64,000 nt of DNA from Pseudomonas sp. 21 (lineage in GTDB: Bacteria; Pseudomonadota; Gammaproteobacteria; Pseudomonadales; Pseudomonadaceae): the NCBI RefSeq assembly GCF_000955805.1, contig NZ_JYOA01000005.1, positions 131,430-195,429 of the forward strand, given 5' to 3'. Under the pieces are notes generated by a model that saw only the letters and a program-made list of their open reading frames with translations, had not been told where the DNA came from and did no database searches. Every line of letters begins with the position of its first letter. Within the stretch, counting starts at the first letter, position 1. Below, one piece after another: positions 49,577 to 58,029 of the stretch. The position numbers and the translations under genes were made by a program.

Positions 49577-50173
49577 ATGAAACTCCACGACGTCGCGCTT
49601 TCCGGTAACTGCTACAAGGTTCGTCTGTTCCTCGGGCTCATCGGCCACAAGGCTGAGCTGGTGCCGGTGGACCTGCAGGGCGGCGCGCACAAGCGCCCGG
49701 CCTTCCTGGCGATCAACCCGCGCGGCCAGGTGCCAGCGTTGGAGGATGGCGAACTGCGCCTGGGCGATTCCCACGCCATCCTCGCCTACCTCGCCCGGCA
49801 GTACGCCGAGCCGCACTGGTACCCGCAGGACGCCGTTACCCAGGGGCGCATCGCCAACTGGCTGAGCTTCTCGGCCAACGAGGTGCAGCACGGGCTGGCG
49901 ATGGCGCGGGTGATCCAGTTGTTCAAACGTCCCGGCGACCTGGCTGCCGCCCAGGCCAAGGGCCGTCATGCGCTGGAATTGCTGGACGCGACGCTGGCCG
50001 ACCACCGCTGGTTGGCGCAGACGGACAAGCCGAGCATCGCCGACATTGCCGTCTACCCCTACGTCACTCTGGCGACGGAAGGCGGCCTGGAGCCATCCGG
50101 CTATCCCTATGTGCAGGACTGGCTGGCCCGTGTGCGCGCCCTGCCCGGCTACGTCGCGCAGCCCGCCTTCTGA
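49577..50173 (+). CDS. Glutathione S-transferase family protein
   Basis: A 198-residue GST: N-terminal thioredoxin fold (KLHDVALSGNCYKVRLFLGLIG, RGQVPALEDGELRLGDSHAILAYLA with the Ser of the glutathione site) and a helical C-terminal domain (PSIADIAVYPYV). ATG 49577 was chosen at the domain start; an ATG 18 bases upstream is possible. It is divergent from the TetR regulator and probably controlled by it. Confidence 0.92.
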   Translation: MKLHDVALSGNCYKVRLFLGLIGHKAELVPVDLQGGAHKRPAFLAINPRGQVPALEDGELRLGDSHAILAYLARQYAEPHWYPQDAVTQGRIANWLSFSANEVQHGLAMARVIQLFKRPGDLAAAQAKGRHALELLDATLADHRWLAQTDKPSIADIAVYPYVTLATEGGLEPSGYPYVQDWLARVRALPGYVAQPAF

Positions 50174-50244
50174 TTCCCTTCCGATTGGCCGCGCCGCCGC
50201 CCATGCGGCAGCGCTCTCTTCCGCTCCACGAAAAGGAAACCCCG

Positions 50245-51111
50245 ATGCGCCTGCCATCCCTGCTATTGGCCGGACTGTTCGCCCTTGCCTGCCTGAGCGT
50301 CCAGGCCGCCGACCTGCGTTTCTCGCTGATACGCACCTCCGGCGTCACCACCCTGGATGCGTTCACCGTGGCAGGCGGCGACTGGACGCAGAAGGTGCCG
50401 CTCAACCACACCGCCGTACTGGTCCAGCACCACGCCGCCACCCTGCTGTTCGACACCGGGCTGGGCAGCCAGGCGGACGCCCAGTTCAAACAGGACATGC
50501 CCTGGTGGGACAAGCCACTGTTCCACTATGAAGGCCTTAAGCCGGCACGCGAGCAGTTGCAGGGAAGCGGCATCCGGATCGACCGGATCATCCTGTCGCA
50601 CGCCCACTGGGACCATGCCTCGGGACTGTCGGACTTCCCGGAAGTCCCGGTCTGGGCGACCTATGACGAGATCAACTACGCGCATATCGCCCAGCCGCCG
50701 GCGGTTTTCCCCAGTCAGTTCCGCCATCCGGTGAAGTGGGTGCCCTTCCAGTTCGAGTCGGGGCCATTCCTGGGCTACGACCGCAGTCTCGACCTGTTCG
50801 GCGACGGCAGCCTGGTGCTGGTGCCCATGCGCGGCCATACACCCGGCTCGGTCGGCCTGTTCATCACCCTCGATGATGGCCGGCGCTTCTTCTTCAGCGG
50901 CGACACCACCTGGCGCCTGTCCGGCTTCACCGGCCCCCGAGAGAAGTTCTGGGTCAGCCGCAAACTGGTGGACAGCGACCGCGACCAGACACTGGCCGAA
51001 GTGGCCCGCGTCCACGAACTGATGCTTGCCTATCCAAAGCTGACCGTGGTGCCCGCCCATGACGCCCAGGTGCAGGACAAACTCGGCTACTACCCCCACT
51101 GGATTCAGTGA
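50245..51111 (+). CDS. Exported metallo-beta-lactamase fold hydrolase
   Basis: A 288-residue protein with a signal peptide (LLLAGLFALACLSVQAA) and an MBL domain: HAHWDHASG near 113-121 (HxHxDH), GHTPGSVGLF with the third His, and SGDTTW with the bridging Asp. It resembles periplasmic lactonase-type (AttM/AiiA-like) hydrolases, but the substrate is not known. GAAAAGGAAACCCCG precedes ATG 50245. It follows the GST gene after 71 bases and may share its transcript. Confidence 0.85.
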   Translation: MRLPSLLLAGLFALACLSVQAADLRFSLIRTSGVTTLDAFTVAGGDWTQKVPLNHTAVLVQHHAATLLFDTGLGSQADAQFKQDMPWWDKPLFHYEGLKPAREQLQGSGIRIDRIILSHAHWDHASGLSDFPEVPVWATYDEINYAHIAQPPAVFPSQFRHPVKWVPFQFESGPFLGYDRSLDLFGDGSLVLVPMRGHTPGSVGLFITLDDGRRFFFSGDTTWRLSGFTGPREKFWVSRKLVDSDRDQTLAEVARVHELMLAYPKLTVVPAHDAQVQDKLGYYPHWIQ

Positions 51112-51288
51112 AAGCCACGCCAGCCGCAGTCCGACGCTTCAATAGCCAGCTTACTAATCAGCGACTAAGGTCTAAGGGTCGTCAACATTCGGTAATGATT
51201 TAGTAGATAGGCTGTAACAGATTGACATGCCGCCCCTGATCCAGTCGGCATCATCAAACTGCCCCAAGCGCTCGAGGAGACAATAACA

Positions 51289-52560
51289 ATGAGCAAGACC
51301 CCGATCGCCCGTGCCGTGGCTTTGGCCGCGCTGGGTACCAGCTTTATCCTTCCGACACTCGCCCACGCTGACTTCATCAAGGACAGCAAGGCTTCCGTCG
51401 AACTGCGTAACTTCTACTTCAATCGTGACTTCCGCCAGGACAGCCCGGCCCCCACTCAGAACAAAGCCGAGGAATGGGCCCAGGGCTTCATCCTCAAATA
51501 CGAATCGGGCTACACCGACGGCACCATCGGTGTCGGCGTCGACGCCCTGGGCACCCTGGGCCTGAAACTCGATTCCTCGCCCGACCGCAGCGGCACCGGT
51601 CTGCTGCAGCGCTCACGCAGCGACAACCGCGCCGAGGACAGCTACGGCGACCTGGGCGTTACCGCCAAGCTGCGCGCGTCCAAGACCACCCTGAAGGGCG
51701 GCACCCTGATGCCGAAGATGCCGGTGGTGCAATTCAACGACACCCGCCTGCTGCCGCAGACCTTCAGCGGCTTCGCCCTGAACTCCGCCGAACTCGACGG
51801 CCTGACCGTCGACGGTGGCCGCCTCTACCAGGTCAACCAGCGCGACTCCTCGGACTACGAGGACATGACCATCACCGGCGGCGGCAAGCGCAACATCAAG
51901 CTCGGCGATAGCCTCACCTCCAACAAGTTCCTGTTTGGCGGCCTCACCTACAAGTGGACCGATAGCCTGAGCACCAGCTACCACTACGGCGGCCTGGAAG
52001 ACATCTACAAACAGCACTACCTGGGCCTGATCCATGTGCTGCCGATCGCCGACAAGCAATCGCTGAAATCCGACATCCGCTGGGCCAAGTCCGATGACGA
52101 TGGCGGCAGCAACGTCGACAACAAGGCGCTCAACGCCATGTTCACCTATGCCCTGGGCTACCATGCCTTCGGCGTCGGCTACCAGAAGATGAGCGGCGAC
52201 ACCGGCTTCGCCTACATCAACGGCACCGACCCCTACCTGGTGAACTACATCCAGATCGGCGACTTCGCCAACAAGGACGAGAAGTCCTGGCAGGCGCGCT
52301 ACGACTACAACTTCGCCGGCCTCGGCATTCCCGGCCTGACCTTCATGACCCGCTACGTGAAAGGCGACAACATCGACCTGATCACCACCGACGGCGAAGG
52401 CAAGGAATGGGAACGCGACACCGACATCGCCTACGTCTTCCAGGACGGCCCGTTGAAAAACCTGGGCGTGAAGTGGCGCAACGCGACCATGCGCACCAAC
52501 TACACCAACGACTACGACGAGAACCGCCTGATCGTCAGCTACACCATGCCGCTCTGGTAA
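51289..52560 (+). CDS. OprD family outer membrane porin
   Basis: A 423-residue porin: signal peptide to about AHADF, then an 18-strand-type barrel with FIKDSKASVELRNFYFNRDFRQ, EEWAQGFILKYESGYT, and a C-terminal LIVSYTMPLW ending in an aromatic residue, as expected for BAM recognition. It belongs to the OprD/OccD-OccK substrate-specific channels; by position it would match OpdQ of P. aeruginosa (memory-based), but the substrate is unproven. GAGGAG precedes the ATG. Confidence 0.92.
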   Translation: MSKTPIARAVALAALGTSFILPTLAHADFIKDSKASVELRNFYFNRDFRQDSPAPTQNKAEEWAQGFILKYESGYTDGTIGVGVDALGTLGLKLDSSPDRSGTGLLQRSRSDNRAEDSYGDLGVTAKLRASKTTLKGGTLMPKMPVVQFNDTRLLPQTFSGFALNSAELDGLTVDGGRLYQVNQRDSSDYEDMTITGGGKRNIKLGDSLTSNKFLFGGLTYKWTDSLSTSYHYGGLEDIYKQHYLGLIHVLPIADKQSLKSDIRWAKSDDDGGSNVDNKALNAMFTYALGYHAFGVGYQKMSGDTGFAYINGTDPYLVNYIQIGDFANKDEKSWQARYDYNFAGLGIPGLTFMTRYVKGDNIDLITTDGEGKEWERDTDIAYVFQDGPLKNLGVKWRNATMRTNYTNDYDENRLIVSYTMPLW

Positions 52561-52580
52561 CCCACACGGCATGACGAAGA

Positions 52581-52606
52581 AGCCCGGCATCTGCCGGGCT
52601 TTTTTT
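52581..52606 (+). terminator. Terminator of the porin gene
   Basis: Nine-base stem AGCCCGGCA/TGCCGGGCT with a two-base loop and a T7 run. Confidence 0.9.
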
Positions 52607-52615
52607 GCTCTTTTT

Positions 52616-52691
52616 CAGGAGCGAGCCTGCTCGCGAACCTCTCTACCGCCACTCCGGCGCGAAGCGTTCGCGAGCAAGCTCGCTCCTGCAA
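52616..52691. repeat. REP-like repeat
   Basis: Arms CAGGAGCGAGCCTGCTCGCG and GCGAGCAAGCTCGCTCCTG; same family as the copies at 1, 15162, 34680 and 35692. It sits between convergent genes. Confidence 0.82.
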
Positions 52692-52697
52692 CATCCT

Positions 52698-53906
52698 TCA
52701 GTCCTGGCTGAGCGCACCGATCTTGTGGATCGACAGGTCCGCCCCGTAGTACTCCTCTTCCTTCGTCAGACGGATGCCCACGGCCGACTTCACCAGTCCG
52801 TACACCAGCAGGCCGCCGGCGAAGGCCACGGTCACACCGAGCAACGTACCGACCGCCTGACTGGCCAGGCTGACCCCACCCAGGCCGCCGAGCGCCTGTT
52901 GGCCGAAGATGCCACAGGCGACGCCGCCCCAGGCACCGCACAGGCCATGCAGCGGCCAGACGCCCAGCACATCGTCGATCTTCCAGCGCACCTGGGTCGC
53001 GGTGAACGCCCAGACGAACAGCGCACCCGCCACCATGCCGGTCGCCAGGGCACCGATCGGGTGCATCAGGTCGGAGCCGGCGCAGACCGCCACCAGTCCG
53101 GCCAGCGGGCCGTTGTGCAGGAAGCCCGGATCATTGCGACCGACCAGCAGCGACGCCACCGTGCCGCCGACCATCGCCAGCAATGAGTTCACCGCCACCA
53201 GGCCGCTGGCGCCAGCCAGCGACTGAGCGCTCATCACGTTGAAGCCGAACCAGCCGACGATGAGAATCCAGGAGCCCGCCGCCAGGAATGGAATGTTCGA
53301 CGGCGCGAAGGCCACCAGGCGCCCCTCGCGATAACGACCATTGCGCTGCCCCAGCAGCACAACCGCCGCCAGCGCCAGCCAGCCGCCAAAGGCGTGCACC
53401 ACCACGGAACCGGCAAAATCATGGAAGGCCGCACCAAACTCGGCCTTGAGCCAGTCCTGGAAGCCGAAGTTGCCGTTCCAGATCAACCCTTCGAAGAAGG
53501 GATAGACAAAGGCGACGATCAGCGCGGTCGCCATCAACTGCGGGCCGAACTTTGCCCGCTCGGCGATGCCGCCCGAGATGATCGCGGGAATCGCTGCGGC
53601 GAAGGTCAGCAGGAAAAAGAACTTCACCAGCGCGTAGCCGTTTTCGTGCGTCAGTTGCGCCGCCGGCTGTAGAAAGGTCACGCCATAGGCGATCCAGTAG
53701 CCGACGAAGAAGTAGGCCAGGGCCGAGATAGCGAAGTCCGAGAGAATCTTCGACAGGGCATTCACCTGATTCTTCAGGCGCACCGTACCCACTTCCAGGA
53801 AGGCGAAGCCCGCGTGCATGGCCAGCACCATGACCGCGCCCATCAGGAGGAACAGCGTGTTGGAACCGTGGACCAGCGTCTCTACGGCACTATTGAGGTT
53901 TTCCAT
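52698..53906 (-). CDS. Ammonium transporter (Amt family)
   Basis: A 402-residue inner-membrane ammonium channel with 11 predicted helices. The conserved pore histidines are in VVVHAFGGW and LHGLCGAWG; FFLLTFAAAIPAIISGGIAERAKF is the family signature. No glnK is adjacent, unlike the main amtB locus, and no sigma-54 site was found upstream. It may be a second Amt. Confidence 0.92.
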   Translation of the reverse strand: MENLNSAVETLVHGSNTLFLLMGAVMVLAMHAGFAFLEVGTVRLKNQVNALSKILSDFAISALAYFFVGYWIAYGVTFLQPAAQLTHENGYALVKFFFLLTFAAAIPAIISGGIAERAKFGPQLMATALIVAFVYPFFEGLIWNGNFGFQDWLKAEFGAAFHDFAGSVVVHAFGGWLALAAVVLLGQRNGRYREGRLVAFAPSNIPFLAAGSWILIVGWFGFNVMSAQSLAGASGLVAVNSLLAMVGGTVASLLVGRNDPGFLHNGPLAGLVAVCAGSDLMHPIGALATGMVAGALFVWAFTATQVRWKIDDVLGVWPLHGLCGAWGGVACGIFGQQALGGLGGVSLASQAVGTLLGVTVAFAGGLLVYGLVKSAVGIRLTKEEEYYGADLSIHKIGALSQD

Positions 53907-54310
53907 CGCTACAGGCAGCCCCGGAGGTCAAGGGGAAAGCACCAAAACGGCTCGCGGCGCCCCCGAGTCGCACCACGCTGAAGCAGCGGTGCACCACAGA
54001 GGAGCCGAGCGCTGAACCAGAATGGCCCACGAGCCATCCGACCAGCTTCGCAATTTCCTGTACTTCCTTATGTTTTTCAGTGGTTTGAGCTCATATTCCC
54101 AGCCGCTCCAGGCACCGGGAACGCCCCGCCGTGGGGCGCTCGGCTCTCCATGCGCACCAGAGAAATGCAAGCGGCATACCACCAGTGAAACCATCAGCGA
54201 CTAGGCTTCAACTCGCACCCGAGAGCGGCCCCAGGGTGAATTTATGAGAAACTTTCTTCCGCCCCTGGGGCTCGAAAACTAGGAACCTCAACCCGCACAA
54301 GGAGCATCAC
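53907..54310. other. 404-base intergenic region
   Basis: Region between the divergent ammonium transporter and elaB-like genes. It contains a CGCCCC-GCCGT-GGGGCG hairpin (54122-54138) and a possible extracytoplasmic sigma promoter near 54248. A 60-codon frame at 54022-54204 has no ribosome site or recognisable features and is not called. Confidence 0.5.
54248..54277 (+). promoter_or_regulatory. Possible AlgU/sigma-E-type promoter
   Basis: GAAACTT (54248-54254), a 17-base spacer and TCGAAA (54272-54277) resemble GAACTT-N16/17-TCTGA, but with mismatches in both boxes. Placement 34 bases before the elaB-like ATG is plausible. Confidence 0.3.
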
Positions 54311-54628
54311 ATGCCTCGCAAGACCGCAGTGAACGCCGCCAAGGATGAACTCCTGGCCGAATTCCAGGCCCTCGTCAGCGACACCGAGAAACTCCTGCAG
54401 AGCTCGGCTGACCTGGCCGGCGCCGAAGCCGATCAGATGCGCGCGCAGATCCACGAGAGCCTCAAGCGTGCCCGCGATGCCATCTACTCGACCAAGGACT
54501 CCGTGCGCGACCAGGGCAAGGCCGCCGTGGACGCCACCGAAGACTATGTCGGTGACCACCCGTGGCAGGCCGTGGGTATCGCCGCCGGTGTCGGCTTCCT
54601 CCTCGGCCTGCTGGTCAGCCGGCGCTGA
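54311..54628 (+). CDS. ElaB/YqjD (DUF883) family protein
   Basis: A 105-residue protein with a helical, charged N-terminal part and a single C-terminal membrane helix (WQAVGIAAGVGFLLGLLVSRR). In E. coli, YqjD/ElaB/YgaM tether inactive ribosomes to the inner membrane in stationary phase; family membership is clear, and ribosome binding here is inference. It is the first gene of a three-gene unit; GGAG precedes the ATG. Confidence 0.9.
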   Translation: MPRKTAVNAAKDELLAEFQALVSDTEKLLQSSADLAGAEADQMRAQIHESLKRARDAIYSTKDSVRDQGKAAVDATEDYVGDHPWQAVGIAAGVGFLLGLLVSRR

Positions 54629-54631
54629 TCC

Positions 54632-55024
54632 ATGAGCGACGGAATGGACGCCGGGCCGAAGAATTCGGCCAACTCCCCTTCCCCGCGGCGCTTCGGCGCC
54701 GCGGTTCTGGGCCTGCTGCACGGGCACGTCGAGCTGCTCGGCATCGAATTGCAGGAGCAGAAGACCCGCACCGTGCAGATGCTGCTGATGGCCGGCCTCG
54801 CGCTGGTCTTCGCCCTGCTGCTGCTGGTTGCCCTGTCGGTGCTGGTACTGATCCTGTTCTGGGACAGTTACCGCCTGCAGGCCGCCATCGGACTCTGCCT
54901 CTTCTACATCGGCGGCAGCCTGTTCTGCGCCTGGCGGCTGCACATGCTGGTCAGCGACGAGAGCTCGCCGTTCAGCGCCACCCTCGAAGAACTGGCCCGC
55001 GACCGGGAGCGACTGTTGCCATGA
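54632..55024 (+). CDS. Phage-holin-like (YqjE) family membrane protein
   Basis: A 130-residue protein with two central hydrophobic helices (MLLMAGLALVFALLLLVALSVLVLILF and AIGLCLFYIGGSLFCAW) between soluble ends. The YqjE/Phage_holin_3_6 family name reflects similarity only; it is not a phage gene. It starts three bases after the elaB-like stop and its stop overlaps the next start (ATGA). Confidence 0.87.
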   Translation: MSDGMDAGPKNSANSPSPRRFGAAVLGLLHGHVELLGIELQEQKTRTVQMLLMAGLALVFALLLLVALSVLVLILFWDSYRLQAAIGLCLFYIGGSLFCAWRLHMLVSDESSPFSATLEELARDRERLLP

Positions 55025-55365
55025 GCGAAATGCCCGATGCCCGCAACCTGACCCGCGCCGAACTGCGCAAGGCCATCATCCGCCTGCGCCTGGAAATGCA
55101 GCGCCAGCAGATCCGCCAGGAAGGCGAATTGCTGCTGCAACCCCTGAAACAGGCACGCAGCCTCGGCCAGAACCTGCGAAGCGGCCTGGGCGCCAGCACC
55201 CCGCTCTGGGGCGCTGGCGGCGCCGCGGCCCTTGCCCTGCTTCTCGGCCGCAAACGCCGCTGGGTGCGCCTGCTGCGCGTCGGCATCGCCCTCCTGCCGA
55301 TCATCCTGCAGATGCGCAGCAAGCCCGAGCCCAACGACCCGCCCGCCCCCTCGACGCACCTCTGA
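55021..55365 (+). CDS. YqjK-like small protein
   Basis: A 114-residue protein with a charged N-terminal helix (ARNLTRAELRKAIIRLRLEMQRQQIRQE) followed by a Gly/Ala-rich hydrophobic stretch and a basic segment (LGRKRRWVRLLRVGIALLPIIL). The position after yqjD/yqjE-like genes matches the E. coli yqjD-yqjE-yqjK order. ATG 55021 overlaps the previous stop. The function is unknown. Confidence 0.82.
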   Translation: MSEMPDARNLTRAELRKAIIRLRLEMQRQQIRQEGELLLQPLKQARSLGQNLRSGLGASTPLWGAGGAAALALLLGRKRRWVRLLRVGIALLPIILQMRSKPEPNDPPAPSTHL

Positions 55366-55438
55366 CGTCTAGACTGGCCACATTCTTGCTAAGTGACACT
55401 GAGCTGCGCGAGAGCGCTTTCCTGTCACGCCACTAAGG

Positions 55439-56614
55439 ATGTGTCCCTTGATCGACGGGCAACCCATCGCCTGCTTCCAGCCCTTCATCGACACCGCGAC
55501 CGGCCTGATCGCCGGTGTCGAGGCACTGGGCCGGTTGCGCCAGGACAACGGCGACCTGCAATCGGTAGGCCCGCTGTTCTTCAACCCGCGAGTCGGCCTG
55601 GCCGAACTGCGCCGTCTCGACCGGCAGATCCGCGACGCCGCCCTCGCCCGCATCCATGAAGCGCCCAAGGACTGGTTCCTCAGCCTGAACATCTCGCCAC
55701 GCTGGATCAGCCGACTTCGTCCGAACCAGCCGCTGCCCAGCCTCAAGCAACTGCAGCAGCAAGGCGTACCACCAGAGCGCGTGGTCTTCGAAATCACCGA
55801 ACTGGGCGGTGCCCACCAGCGCCTGCCGGAAGTGGTCGCGCGCTACCGCGATGCCGGCGCACGCATCGCCATCGACGACTTCGGTGCCGGCTACTCGCAG
55901 CTGGACCGCGTTCTGGCGCTGCAGCCGGACATCCTCAAGCTGGACATGCGCCTGTTCCAGGAAGCCGCCCGCGGCGGTCCCAGCGGCGAAGTGGTGAAGG
56001 CCCTGGCGCAGATGGCGGAGAAAACCGGCTGCTGGATCATCGCCGAGGGCGTGGAAACCGAAGAGGAAATGGACTTCGCCCTGGAATGCGGCGCACGCTA
56101 CGTGCAAGGCTTTCTGTTCGCCAGACCGGCCTTGGAGTTCCCTGCCAGCGACGCCTTCCGCGAAGCCTTCGCCCAGCGCCGCGACCACTACGTGCATCGC
56201 AAGCTGCAGGAGCGCTCCAACCTCATCCAGCTGCGCCAGCAACTCTCCGAACTGATGAACATGCTGCGCCCCTGGGCGGAGGGCGGCGCCATGCTCAGCA
56301 GCCTGCCGCCGGCGCCGGAATCCTTCAGCCGCCTGCTACGCATCTACCAGTGTGACCGCCACGGCACCCAGACTTCGCCGAACCTGGAATGGAACGGCCT
56401 TTTCTGGAAGGAGAACCGCCGCTACCTGGGCCACAACTGGTCCTGGCGCCCCTACTTCTACCAGTTGCTCGCCGAGGGCTGGGAAGAGCGCCGCCTGACA
56501 CTCTCCAATACTTACCGCGACGCCACCACCAACCAGTACTGCATGACCGCCGGCCAGTTCATCGACCAGGGTCGACGACTTCTGCTCATCGACATCGATG
56601 CCGAAGGCCTCTAG
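55439..56614 (+). CDS. EAL domain c-di-GMP phosphodiesterase with C-terminal sensor-like domain
   Basis: A 391-residue cytoplasmic protein. The EAL domain (about 1-250) keeps the catalytic set: GVEALGR, SLNIS, FEITE, AIDDFGAGYS, LKLD and AEGVET, so it should hydrolyse c-di-GMP. A helical linker follows, then a C-terminal domain of about 120 residues (YQCDRHGTQTSPNLEW, NWSWRPYFYQLLAEG) that resembles the YkuI C-terminal/PAS-like associated domain. No membrane segment. It lies 69 bases before dgt on the same strand. Start ATG 55439. Confidence 0.88.
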   Translation: MCPLIDGQPIACFQPFIDTATGLIAGVEALGRLRQDNGDLQSVGPLFFNPRVGLAELRRLDRQIRDAALARIHEAPKDWFLSLNISPRWISRLRPNQPLPSLKQLQQQGVPPERVVFEITELGGAHQRLPEVVARYRDAGARIAIDDFGAGYSQLDRVLALQPDILKLDMRLFQEAARGGPSGEVVKALAQMAEKTGCWIIAEGVETEEEMDFALECGARYVQGFLFARPALEFPASDAFREAFAQRRDHYVHRKLQERSNLIQLRQQLSELMNMLRPWAEGGAMLSSLPPAPESFSRLLRIYQCDRHGTQTSPNLEWNGLFWKENRRYLGHNWSWRPYFYQLLAEGWEERRLTLSNTYRDATTNQYCMTAGQFIDQGRRLLLIDIDAEGL

Positions 56615-56683
56615 CGCGACGATTGAGATTGCCGGCGCGAACGGCTAGCGTTGCCGGTAACTCTCTCGATTGCGGAAAGAAGA

Positions 56684-58015
56684 ATGGATTGGCACACCCT
56701 GCTCCCCCGGGAGCGCCTCGGCAAACCGGTGCACAGCAGCGCCGAACTCGGCCGCAGCGCCTTCCACAAGGACCACGACCGCATCATCTTCTCCGGCGCC
56801 TTCCGCCGCCTGGGGCGCAAGACCCAGGTGCACCCGGTATCGAGCAACGACCACATTCATACCCGCCTGACCCACTCACTGGAGGTCGGCTGCGTCGGCC
56901 GCTCGCTGGGCATGCGCGTTGGCGAGATCATTCGTGACCGCCTGCCGGATTGGTGCGACCCGGCGGACATGGGCGTGATCGTGCAGTCCGCCTGCCTCGC
57001 CCACGACATCGGCAACCCGCCCTTCGGCCACTCCGGCGAAGACGCCATCCGCCACTGGTTCCAGCAGGCTGCCGGGCGCGGCTGGCTGGATGGCATGAGC
57101 GAGGAGGAGCGCTCCGACTTCCTGCACTTCGAGGGCAACGCCCAGGGCTTCCGCGTACTCACACAGCTCGAATACCACCAGTTCGACGGCGGCACCCGCC
57201 TGACCTACGCCACCCTAGGCACCTACCTGAAATACCCCTGGACAGCGCGCCACGCCGACTCCCTCGGCTACAAGAAGCACAAGTTCGGCTGCTATCGCAG
57301 CGAACTGCCACTGCTGGAGCAGATCACCCACAAGCTGGGCATGCCGCAACTGGAAGACGAACGCTGGGCGCGCCACCCGCTGGTCTACCTGATGGAGGCC
57401 GCGGACGACATCTGCTACGGCCTGATCGACCTGGAAGACGGCGTGGAAATGGAACTGCTCGACTACAGCGAAGTGGAAGCGCTGCTGCTCGACCTGGTCG
57501 GCGACGACCTGCCGGAAACCTACCGTCAGCTCGGCCCGAAGGACTCTCGCCGGCGCAAGCTGGCCATCCTGCGCGGCAAGGCCATCGAGCACCTGACCAA
57601 CGCCGCCGCCCGCGCGTTCGTCGAACAGGAAAAGACCCTGCTCGCGGGAAGCCTGCAAGGCGACCTGGTAGAGCACATGCACGGCCCGGCCAAGCGCTGC
57701 GTGCAACGCGCGAAGGCGATGGCGAGGGAGAAGATATTCCAGGACAAGCGCAAGACCCTTCACGAGATCGGCGCCTACACCACCCTGGAAATCCTGCTGA
57801 ACTCTTTCTGTGGCGCCGTGCTGGAGCAACACCGCCAGAGCACGCCGTCGTTCAAGCACCAGCGGATCCTCGACTTGCTGAGCCACTACGCGCCAGACCC
57901 GAGCTGGACGCTCTATCGCTCCTTCTTGCGTGTAACAGACTTCATCGCCGGGATGACCGACAGCTATGCCACCGAGATGGCACGGGAAATGACTGGCCGT
58001 TCCAGCCCGAGCTGA
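56684..58015 (+). CDS. dgt: Deoxyguanosinetriphosphate triphosphohydrolase-like protein
   Basis: HD-domain dNTPase that splits dGTP or other dNTPs into nucleoside and triphosphate. The 443-residue protein has the HD set: [42 protein letters not shown] 56684 ([11 protein letters not shown]) follows GGAAAGAAGA. Some family members prefer other nucleotides, so the substrate is not fixed by sequence. Confidence 0.92.
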   Translation: MDWHTLLPRERLGKPVHSSAELGRSAFHKDHDRIIFSGAFRRLGRKTQVHPVSSNDHIHTRLTHSLEVGCVGRSLGMRVGEIIRDRLPDWCDPADMGVIVQSACLAHDIGNPPFGHSGEDAIRHWFQQAAGRGWLDGMSEEERSDFLHFEGNAQGFRVLTQLEYHQFDGGTRLTYATLGTYLKYPWTARHADSLGYKKHKFGCYRSELPLLEQITHKLGMPQLEDERWARHPLVYLMEAADDICYGLIDLEDGVEMELLDYSEVEALLLDLVGDDLPETYRQLGPKDSRRRKLAILRGKAIEHLTNAAARAFVEQEKTLLAGSLQGDLVEHMHGPAKRCVQRAKAMAREKIFQDKRKTLHEIGAYTTLEILLNSFCGAVLEQHRQSTPSFKHQRILDLLSHYAPDPSWTLYRSFLRVTDFIAGMTDSYATEMAREMTGRSSPS

Positions 58016-58029
58016 AGCGGCCGCGCAAG

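Noticed and set aside
53907-54020. Possible sigma-54 promoter for the ammonium transporter (TGGTGCACCGCTGCTT on the minus strand)
   Set aside because: The GG and GC elements are nine bases apart instead of ten and the rest matches poorly.
54022-54204. 60-codon frame in the intergenic region before the elaB-like gene
   Set aside because: No ribosome site, no family resemblance, and base composition typical of noncoding DNA here.
54632-55024. Phage origin suggested by the holin-like family name
   Set aside because: The gene belongs to a chromosomal yqjE-like context and no phage genes, integrase or att sites are nearby.
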